Shown here: piece by piece, positions 55,081 through 64,000 of the stretch
Layout of the letters: every line of letters begins with the position of its first letter
Numbering within the stretch: the first letter of the stretch is position 1
Assembly (NCBI RefSeq): GCF_020184175.1
Contig: NC_065531.1
Location: 21,845,213-21,909,212, forward strand
Source of the DNA: Aphis gossypii
Lineage: Eukaryota; Arthropoda; Insecta; Hemiptera; Aphididae
Reading direction: 5' to 3'
Length of the DNA: 64,000 nucleotides
The notes under the pieces: generated by a model
Told to the model about the DNA's origin: nothing
The model's database searches: none
The model's input: the letters and a program-made list of their open reading frames with translations, nothing else
Program-made: the position numbers and the translations under genes

Positions 55081-57165
55081 AGGTAATAATTAAAAATACA
55101 AATGTATATGTGTATACATTTATGATGTTTAAAATAACATGAGAGTCGCGATCGACTTTTTGGGCACTGCTAATACAGATTATTTACCGCACTAAGTGCC
55201 TTCTGTTTAATAGGTATGCTAAATTTAATTTTTTTAGACTTCACAAATGTTTATTTAAGATTATATAGATTATAGAATACCTATAGATAAAACACTTGCA
55301 GTAATTATTTTTTCTTTATAATGTTATTATTTTCTGTTCTGCTTGTAAATCACCTTTAAACAGATCTAACTTAATTTATTGGCTTAAATATTTTTTATGA
55401 TTATGTGATTATGTAGGTAGGTAGGTACTATATATTTTATTAATGTTAATTATTATTCATGCTATTACTTAGGAATATAATAATATTTATCATTTAAAAG
55501 AATGCCACACCTACTTGTGTTTTCCGTCTTACTTATTCACAACATTATATAGCAGAAAATTTGTGTTCAGTAGAAATGTGTTGTTAGCTTTAATACTAGA
55601 GTGATTTGACCTATTATCAAAGTTAAAGATTAGAATAACATAAGTGATTAATCGTTGAATTTTTTTCGATATTTTAATTTAGCTTTTAAATTAAAATACT
55701 GAAAAAATGCTATACTAACCTAATGAGTGGAAATTTGCTATGTTGTATGCTTATGAGACTGAGTCAACGCCTGCTAGTGTGCGGTGTACTTTTAATTATG
55801 TTATACCTAATGTCCTAATATTATTAAATAAATATATTTTTGTTCTTAAAAAACGTCTTTTCAGGCTTTCTTCTATTACAGTATTATGTTAGGTATCAAC
55901 TGGGTAGGCTAGGGAATTAGGAGTTTTGCGCATTTTCAATAATCGTTCAAAATATAGCTAAGAAACATAAAAATTTGTTTTATAATATTAGATATTGTAG
56001 GCAATTTTTTTATTTTACATATTTAGCTCAATTTTTCCACATAAATGCATGTATTTTTATAATTTTAAATTTGTATATTAAGTATAGTATACTAAAATAT
56101 ATTTTCACGGTAAAAAGTTTTATTGGTGAACAATAGTCGCTTATTTACATTATAAAAATTTTAGTCAGACAATGCAATTGTTCGTTAGGGTAAGAGTTTA
56201 ATTATTTATTCATAAATATTGTACTTATATTATATTTATAAATAAAATGTTTGTTTGTTTTTTTTTTTTTTAATAAAAAGGGCTAAAAATTAAAATGTCG
56301 CTTTTCACTCTTTGAATAATACCAGGGGGAATTTATCGTAAAAAATGTTTCGATAAATTGTACGTAAATTAAAAAAATAAAAATTGGTATAATTGTGTAT
56401 ACAATTTTAATAAAAATTAAATCTTTGTTTTGCCAATATACTCGTGATATCGATGTATTGATATCGTAAACATCGCAATGGGAGTGTAACGGAGCATAGA
56501 CGTCAACACACGTACATATGTTATGCCATTTATTCTAGTATTATTTTAGTTTCATTTTTATAGTAATATTAAGTTACACGTCTACCTTTGGAAAGTAAAA
56601 TATTAAAGATAATTTACAATAATAAATAATAATATTAATGGTTATCACGTATGTCTTACAACACTTATAACAGTTGTTTTCAACTTAAAAATAAAATAAG
56701 TAATACGAAAAAATATTTCAGACAGAAAAATTAAATATAAATAATAAGTATAATAATAATAATAATAATTTATTCGGTTCACAGTGTAATATAATATCTA
56801 ATACACGTAATATTGAAAATCACAAAGTCCGTTTGCTGATTACCTTTTCACTACTATAGTCTATAATTAAGATGAGAGGGGCGAGTCTTGATATTTTAAA
56901 AGTTTAATTTAATTCAATTTAAATTGTAAGTTTTACAAAGAATATAAATACTTAGGAAAAATAAAAATATTAAATTAAATAATAATAAAAGTTTAATAAT
57001 ACTTACACAAGTTGCAGTAAATAATTTATGCTTGGATATATATCTATCGATAGAATTATTATCGTATACGACGCAACATTGTACACGTACATCGGGCAAT
57101 ATAATATATAATATGTAACATTATATAATAATTATCCTGAACGAATATGTATGGGTAGATGGTAC
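55081..57165. other. Intergenic A+T-rich DNA
   Basis: No supported gene. (TAA)n simple sequence occurs at about 56748-56770. The minus-strand frame 56914-57099 is I/L/F-rich and unsupported. Confidence 0.5.
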
Positions 57166-57390
57166 CTATTTACTTGCCCTCCGGGACGATGATTGGTTTT
57201 GAAACGATGTGTGCGGCAGAACGTGGTATAAATTCGAAATGACAGTTACACCCCCGTGATGCATATATTTTGCAAATACGTTAAATCCTGGTATGTGTAA
57301 TTCAGTGTGGGTCCCCAAAGGTGTTTTGTCGAAAACATGTGCAGAAATATGTCTTTGGCTATTATGAATCATCCATGATTTTTTTTTCAT
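57166..57390 (-). pseudogene. Possible scrap of a LINE (APE-type) endonuclease, or an orphan exon
   Basis: A 74-residue frame in a patch less A+T-rich than its flanks. Residues about 24-52 (GTHTELHIPGFNVFAKYM then HHGGVTVIS) have the shape of the segment in non-LTR retrotransposon endonucleases where 'ET-L' is followed by 'IPGYN.F..' and 'GGV'. The expected ET-L motif is not intact (DKTPLGTH) and no reverse transcriptase follows. A donor-like gtaaat overlaps the end of the frame, so an exon of an unknown host gene is the alternative. Confidence 0.25.
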
Positions 57391-58402
57391 CTACTTAGAA
57401 TATTGAGTGGTGAGGAGATGTATAAATTGGTATTGTCAAGTAATTGCTAATTTTTTTTTCTTGTAGTTAAGTCCTCTTAAGAAATCCTATTATTGAATTA
57501 TTGAATTTAGTTTTATGATAATTACGGGAGAGAGTCCACAGCATAATTTAAATTATATACACAATATATATTTATTTAAATATATTTATTATGTAAAATA
57601 GTTTTTATTCAACAAAATGCAATATAAAAATGACGTACATAATTAGAAACATATTACAAAATCACGAATAAACAAATAAAAATAATATCACAAGCCATTT
57701 AAAGTATTTTATTAGGTACCTAATACCTATACTTTATAATAAACTATATAATAATTAAAATGTGTACATACGTCATTATAATTAGAAGTGTGGCGAGAGT
57801 ATTACTACCTATCGTAAAATTAATTGCTTTGTGCTTCATAACAAACAATATTTTTACTCTGAAAATAATTATTATTATAAATAATTAATTTGATTTTATT
57901 CTAAAATATACGTATATTACAGGTACATACATCAAGATATTAAATTATATTTATACGTTTCAGGTTAATAATCTTATAAAAATGATCTGTGAAACAATAT
58001 TGATGAACACTTGGTGGTGAAACGAGACAGCTGAAAACTGAAAATAAATTGGTATAAAATATCGCCCTCTCCATTAAATTATGGTCTTTTGAATATAACG
58101 CACATTTTATTCACGTAAATAACCAAAATCAAGTTAATGAAAAAAAAAGTGTTTAGGCTTTAGCTTCTTTAAATAAGCGTATATCAAGCTCCGCTTATGT
58201 GTATATATATTGATACAACTGTCGTATCAACTGTGTTGAGTTATACTCACAAAACTTACGATTGTCTTATACCCATATATAGTTACCCTGCTCGTACGGT
58301 TTGAGTTAATGATTCTCTTCAAAGTCTTTGGATTACCACTATTGGCTTTAACGAGATATGACGGTATTCCCTTGTTTATTTTGAACGTTCGTTCCTTCTA
58401 AA
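57391..58402. other. Intergenic A+T-rich DNA
   Basis: No supported gene. A small palindrome (ataagcg...cgcttat, about 58172-58198) is present. Confidence 0.5.
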
Positions 58403-58642
58403 ATGGAATCATTCGAGATCTCATTTACCGCCGCAGCGCAACTCAGTTTAAACAAACTTCCTCGACGCAAAGTACGTATATCTTTGCCCGGTTCGTTTAT
58501 AAAGGCGTATAAGAACGTCAAACGATTACAAAACAATTCCAACACAATGTTTAGTAAAAACATTTTTGTTAGTTTAAAATCAAACATCAAGTCAAACACT
58601 TCACCAGTGCTTACAGTCAGTGGTCGTCGTTCACTCGAGTAG
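58403..58642 (+). CDS. Unidentified small basic ORF (79 residues) in a GC-richer patch
   Basis: The frame starts MESFEISFTAAAQLSLNKLP and ends SGRRSLE. It is rich in Lys, Arg, Ser and Asn, and has no signal peptide, membrane segment or motif I know. The patch 58380-58735 is clearly less A+T-rich than its flanks. A second plus-strand frame is open just downstream (reading VEDPSRLLHALDEFHCYN..., about 58640-58733), which could mean a frameshifted, decayed longer ORF, perhaps of transposon origin. The minus-strand frame 58348-58599 overlaps it. Function and even coding status are unknown. Confidence 0.25.
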   Translation: MESFEISFTAAAQLSLNKLPRRKVRISLPGSFIKAYKNVKRLQNNSNTMFSKNIFVSLKSNIKSNTSPVLTVSGRRSLE

Positions 58643-60817
58643 AGGACCCGTCGCGCCTATTACACGCTCTTGACGAGTTTCACTGCTATAACAACGCGTC
58701 TACCCTTGACTTCGCGTGCCGTGGTGTTAAATAGGTAATAAAAACTTGTAAAAACGTGTGTCACCTCAAAGGGCTGGCCTATTTTTTTTTACATAAATAT
58801 ATTTCTACGTTTATACATAAAAATAATATTGATGGTTGTCTACAATACTCCATTAACAAGCGTACGTTATGAAAAATATAAAAACACGTTTATGTGATCA
58901 AAAAATCTTTTGTTTTTTACGAAAATTAATTCAGGGTTAGACATAACTAATAAAATAATATCGATAGTTTTATAAAATCTTTTTAATACCGTATACAAAA
59001 TCAATCAGACGAAGGAAATTGTATTCTTGGAATTTTCCTTGATGTGGAAAAATCTTTAACTCTGTTCATCACAAAATAACTATTGTTGTAATAATGAAGT
59101 TAAAAAGATATTATATTCGAGGGACTGCAAATAATTTAATAAAAAGTTTCTTAAAAAACCGTATTTAGTAGATTTGTATTAAAGAAATATTATGTAATAA
59201 AAATATACTTAAGTTTAACGGTGTTCAGCAATGAACCGTCTTAAGACCATTACTGTATTCATTATTTTTATATTCGAAATTCGAATGATTAATACTTAGT
59301 TTATAGATTCTAAATGCTCTTTCTTTTATTTTGTCAACGATACTACAATCTTAGTCTATAATAAAAATTAATTTAATTTAATGTATAAAGTAGCAAAAAT
59401 AATTATGTTTGATGTAAAAAATGTATTTAATACAAATTCCTTGGAAATATATTTTAATAAAACAGTATTCGCTATGTTCCTTTTCCATATCAATAGTTAA
59501 ACGTCTTAATTTTTAAGAACCCGTAAAAATACACAATACAAATTTCAATAGAAAAGTTGGATAAAATACTTGTAAATCGTAGTACATTGTTATCGCGTAT
59601 AGATTAAATAGATCAATATTTAAAATAGAATCTTCATATTTGTAAAACTAAAAAAAAATTAAGGATAATTTTTAGTTGGGTTTAAAACGCTTAATTGTAT
59701 TTTATAACTTATACAATGAAAATGATTTGTTGCGTTAATGCCACAATATTATTTCTTTCTTCACTTTAAAAAAATATTCGAGATTATTCAGAGTTATAAT
59801 TAATTTTCTACTAAGAATACCTTTTAGAAAACCTAGGGTTTATTAATCTAAACAAATCTCAAGCTAAGTGGGTTCAAATTCTTTTTTATTTCAATAAGCT
59901 TTAAAACGACAGTTTCAATTACAGTAGATTATGGTAGGTACTCACCATATAGTTAATAATATTCATCTATAATGAAAAATATGTAATACTAACTTTGGAA
60001 ATCATATTAATTTCGTTATAAATTTTATCGTATAATAATAGATTATTCCTATAACATTTTTAAGAATTATAATATTTATAAAAATAATATCTTAAGTTTA
60101 AGATGAAAATGTCTATGTGATTAAAATTAGATAAAAATTTTTGTTTCCTCCACAAGCCTAATCTTTTGAGAACAATCATTCACATTGTATTTTAATTTTT
60201 AATTTAAATTTGTTTGTATATTTTTCTGCACAACAACAGTTATTCTCATCAACTTATATTATTGTTATTATTATATTAAAATAATATTTACAGCAGTCTA
60301 TAATATATATTATATAATTTAATACGTGCCGGTAAATTTTTCATATTTACTCTAAAGTATAACATTTTAAAATATGTTTACTTGTTAACAATAATTTTGT
60401 TTATAATTAACTACAATAACGAGTGTCTATAAAATTATCTATACCTAGTCTACACATTCTGATATTCAATAAAAATTTATTATATGTTATTATGTTATTA
60501 TGTTATTATTGGATGAATTCGGCCACGAGTCACGAAACACATGTATGTGTTATTTATAATTAAGTACTTTTTTTGCACGTGTTGCTTTAATCGGTCGGAT
60601 AAAGAGAATATTTAAGAGTGTAGAACCGTATAGTAGCGGCCAGTCGAGACAATATCATAAAAGTTTATTACCTTTAATTTAATTCAATTTATGATGCTTA
60701 ATAACTATACGCAAACGGTAATACCTACCTAGCTTGTAATTGCGTATTTAATAATTTGCTTTGCAATGTCCATCATATTTTAATGTTAAATGAAATGACA
60801 TTATCGAAAATAAAACC
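58643..60817. other. Intergenic A+T-rich DNA
   Basis: No supported gene. The unit gttattat is repeated three times at about 60486-60510. Confidence 0.5.
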
Positions 60818-61499
60818 ATTAAAATTGGGGATGGGCTGGTTCAAAGAAAATTATCGGTTCCGATTCTTGTCCGGTTACCCTTCGATTCTCGATACCGGTT
60901 CTTTTTTAAAACAATCTTAAAATTAAGAATAGTAATAAGTATTCGTTGTATAATACTATAATTTATAAAGAATTTAAATTGTTATTAAGGGGATTATACC
61001 CGGTGATTTTCTGTATTAGTTGTCAAACATACGAGTGATATAGGATTTTATGTCCTGATTGATATTGTATTGAAGCAATACACATTCTAAAAACAGATTT
61101 AAATTTTTCGTCATTGAAATCGAATTTTTCATATTTTTGGTTCCTTATCAAAATATGAAATTTGACAATTTTTAATTACTCTTTTTTAATATAACATTTT
61201 TTTTAGAAATTTGGGGTTAGAAGGGGATAATATAAAAAATATGAGAAAGTCAATTTCAAGTAGACTTGACGATAAATTCAAATCTGTTTTCAGAATTCTT
61301 ATCGCTTCTCTATATTAGTCAGGACGTTTGAAAAAGAAAACGTTTTAAATCATATGTCACCCGTATGTTAGATAAGAACAGAAGATCACCGGGTGATAAT
61401 TCCCCTTAATTAAACCAGAATAATAATTATAATATTTAAATGTTTAACATTATTTTACTACATTATTATTACCAGAACTGGCCCATTCCTAATTAAAAT
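60818..61499. mobile_element. hAT-type miniature element with 8-bp duplications, interrupted by a nested piggyBac-type element
   Basis: The element spans 60826-61491. Its ends, TGGGGATGGGCTGGTTC and the complement of GAACTGGCCCATTCCTA, are inverted repeats with about four differences. Both sides carry the identical 8-mer ATTAAAAT (60818-60825 and 61492-61499), as expected of hAT insertion. The inner left part (cggttccgattcttgtccggttaccc) is GC-richer and non-coding. Without the 417-bp insertion and one copy of its 4-bp target duplication, the element is about 245 bp. Confidence 0.8.
60985..61409. mobile_element. piggyBac-type foldback element (417 bp) with TTAA target duplication, nested in the hAT element
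   Basis: TTAA lies on both sides (60985-60988 and 61406-61409). The ends read GGGGATTATACCCGGTGAT on the left and ATCACCGGGTGATAATTCCCC on the right, an imperfect inverted repeat of about 25 bp. The similarity continues inward: the left half (acatacgagtgat...gtcctgattgatat...aaaacagatttaaattt.tcgtca) is mirrored by the complement of the right half, so nearly the whole element folds back on itself. There is no coding capacity. TTAA-specific insertion is the signature of the piggyBac superfamily. Confidence 0.78.
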
Positions 61500-63508
61500 G
61501 TTAGTTTCACTTAACGGTATTTAAAGGTGATACTTACTTTTAGAGAAATAAGTAAAATTACATACCTATTAGTTATTAAATAATATTTTATGAGTATATA
61601 GAATTGTTAAGAACCATTTTAAATCATGATTATCAGGTAGGTACACATTAAAGCATCAACCTGAACGTTTTACATAAAAATTGATTTTTTTATCTGTATT
61701 AATATCATGTGAATCGATAAAAATCTGAATGCGTTGAATTATAAATTAAATAGTTGATGAAGACATGAATATTTATTACAATAAAACTCTAATTAACTAT
61801 TTGAACATATTGATTGGTGAATAAACGCAATGATAAAAACTCTATAGATATTTAAATTAAAATATACATCCATTTATAGTATTTCAAGTAGGTAGTTAAT
61901 AGTTTTCATCATGTATATAATTGGATTCACAGAATACATTTATTTATATGAAAGATAATTTTTAATTTTATTAGACAATTTGTAGGTACCTAAATTATTG
62001 AGACAGCATTTATAAGAATGATGTAACAATTAGGTCACAATTTTTTTTCAGCACCTGGATGAAGAAAACTCATTTCGTAGTAAACTAACTATTTTAATAT
62101 TTACACATATTATTTTCTTACTTATACTAATATTGTAGGTTTTTTCTCTATAGAAACAATATTATACGCAATAAAATTGGGCCATTTAATAGCCCACACT
62201 TAATAGAAGTGTCTTAATTATATTTAACAACATGCATACATAAACCATGTTTATTTAAAATTAGATTTATGTATAATTAGTTATTTTTTTTGTACAAATT
62301 AAAATATTTACGAATCAATTAAAATCCCTAAACGAAATTTTCGAGTGAAAATCATATATTTTATAATGTATTTACTATTTTTGTAGGTACAATTTACATT
62401 AAAACACATGGATTATCTCAACATAGTTGTCATTGTATGATTTACTGTAGACATACATTGACTGTATATTATACTTATCTATCTTTTGTTATTTTTTTTA
62501 TACTCAAATGCATATAATACAGTATAATATAAATTTATACTCAACTTATCGTACAGTATAAAATCAAAAGTTATGTTATGAATACTTGGTTTATAAATAT
62601 ATTTAATTTGAAAATCATGACTATGATTCAATATTTTTTATTCATAGACCGTTCTTTGAATATAATTATTTATTTTTTTATTATTATTTAGACTTATAAA
62701 ATATTATTGATGGACGATATAGAACAATAATTATAATATTTTTATTTCAAAATGTCAATTAAGATCATTATTTTTGTGATAATATATGTATTATGAGCTA
62801 TAATTTATTAATTTATTGTCTTTGAGATCTATTTCTACAAGACCTTTAATGCACAATTACAAAATCAAACTAACCGTAAAAAATATATAGGTATGTCATC
62901 GTATGTATTACGTGAAATTTTTAAGGTAATAAATTATTCGGGTTTATATATTTTTATTTATTGGTATTAAGAAGAAAATTAATCATTCGGGTTACTTATA
63001 TGCATTAGGATATTAAAATTTGAAATGGTTTTTAGAGGTGTTACGTATTACAGTTCATTTGTTTGCAAGGTCCGGATAAAAATAGTTAAAAGTAAAGCTA
63101 GGACTTTAAAGCATATGCTTCTTTTTTTATATATAAGATAGAAATCTTATTTTTATACATAAATTCGTTTCACGTCATTCTGATTTCAAATAAACAAATT
63201 TATTTTTGGTTTTTTTTTATGTAAATACTTTTTTGCCTTTTTTTTTATTGCTTTTTTTCAATTAATCCAGCTGTGAATTTTTAAATGTTTATTATGCTAC
63301 TGAAATAAAAAAAAATAAATAATCAATAAGAAATGTAAAAACCCAAAATGTGGATATTGGATTATTATTGTTTTCGTTATCGGCTTGTATATTAAATATA
63401 TTAAATGCATAGATTAAATATGCAGTACATATACGGTCGGTATGCCTATAACATCGATATCGAACATTTAAAAATTTAAAATTTAGTGTTGTAATTTGAA
63501 ACCTCTTG
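61500..63508. other. Intergenic A+T-rich DNA; one weak candidate exon
   Basis: A very good acceptor (caattttttttcag) ends at 62051 and is followed by a frame reading HLDEENSFRSKL..., open for 28 codons, with possible donors at 62077 or 62080. Without a partner exon it cannot be called a gene. The rest is featureless. Confidence 0.35.
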
Positions 63509-63511
63509 TAA

Positions 63512-63664
63512 GTATGCAGTATGCCACCGATCACTTCAGTGGATACAGAGAGTTCGTTTTCTACGTATAAAAATATTCTGCCGGACAATAGTATCAGTTT
63601 TACTACTGAAAATCTAAGGAAATACATGCTAGTACATTACATTTTTATAACTAATTCATGTTAA
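63512..63664 (+). pseudogene. C-terminal fragment of a hAT-family transposase (dimerisation region)
   Basis: From 63512 a frame runs to TAA at 63662-63664. From the ATG at 63521 it is 47 residues, beginning MPPITSVDTESSFSTYKNIL, then DNSISFTTENLRKYMLVH. This fits the conserved C-terminal hAT dimerisation motif (P-x-T-S-V-x-x-E-R-S-F-S-x-Y-K...L, then ENL.KY...H), with Ser replacing the usual Arg after Glu. A stop (TAA, 63509-63511) lies just upstream and no other transposase segment is found, so it is a decayed fragment. The 111-residue minus-strand frame (63292-63627) that covers it is an antisense shadow. Confidence 0.6.
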
Positions 63665-64000
63665 TTTTTGGTCACGATTTTTTTTTTTTAAATAAATATG
63701 CCTCTTTTTTGATTGTTTAAAAGAATCGTGTGCTTTTTTAGTTGCTTACTATGCTTAAAACTCCGAGTCCTAGTTATAAGTATTACAAATTTTACAAATT
63801 TGAGTTATTAAGTTAGTTATGACAACTTAATTTGGCACGTTTAATCAAATCTGTTGATGCAAACATTTTCATTATTAATATGTATGTATTATACTTCGAT
63901 GAGTGCGAGCACTCTTAACTTCGTGTTTTCAAATAAACATGTACGTAAGTTTATTCATTTTTCTGCGAATTAATGCATAAATTATTGAACTCATTTTTTA
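63665..64000. other. A+T-rich DNA, no gene
   Basis: Contains only a short perfect palindrome, gagtgcgagcactc, at 63901-63914. Nothing else recognised. Confidence 0.5.

Noticed and set aside
63292..63627. Minus-strand open frame of 111 residues
   Set aside because: Antisense to the hAT transposase fragment, whose motif is clear on the plus strand. The rest is A+T-rich filler.

Overview
This is eukaryotic nuclear DNA, very rich in A+T (roughly three quarters or more by eye), with long gene-poor stretches, T-rich 3' splice sites, GT-AG introns and many small decayed DNA transposons. The recurring 'taggtacctat' type words, the hAT-type miniature element with CAGGCCCGTAGCC ends and the repeat carrying GATTCTGAACGGAG ends suggest a hemipteran insect, most likely an aphid. 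That is inference from pattern, not a database match. No bacterial gene layout, CRISPR array, rRNA or complete tRNA was seen.

Layout. (1) At the left edge, on the minus strand, are the first three coding exons (1270-1683) of a secreted protein: a signal peptide, a short basic linker, and a cysteine pattern like the start of a CLIP domain (the regulatory domain of insect serine proteases). The gene leaves the window on the left. (2) From 1.7 to 42.6 kb the sequence is mostly featureless A+T-rich DNA. It holds several inverted repeats, a 173-bp hAT-type miniature element with perfect 8-bp target duplications (14125-14313), a possible TA-flanked miniature element (about 23254-23732), two CpG/GC-rich islands that look like promoters or first exons (24840-25266 and 36340-36725), and weak candidate plus-strand exons at 34.76-35.39 kb. 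(3) From 42660 to 50517 on the plus strand is the one gene that can be read completely: alpha-1,6-mannosyl-glycoprotein 2-beta-N-acetylglucosaminyltransferase (GnT-II, MGAT2), 469 residues in eight coding exons, all junctions in phase. Its leader exon also holds an open frame that closes 32 nt before the MGAT2 start codon. (4) From 50.5 kb to the end is intergenic DNA with transposon remains: a repeat with a diverged internal duplication (53.8-55.08 kb), a possible LINE endonuclease scrap (57.2 kb), an unidentified basic ORF (58.4 kb), a piggyBac-type foldback element nested inside a hAT-type miniature element (60818-61499), and the C-terminal end of a hAT transposase (63.5 kb).

How the genes relate. 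MGAT2 acts in the medial Golgi on N-glycans of secretory proteins. The CLIP-type gene encodes a secreted extracellular protein. They lie 41 kb apart on opposite strands and nothing in the sequence links their regulation. The accessory content is transposon debris, and I found no convincing new multi-gene system.
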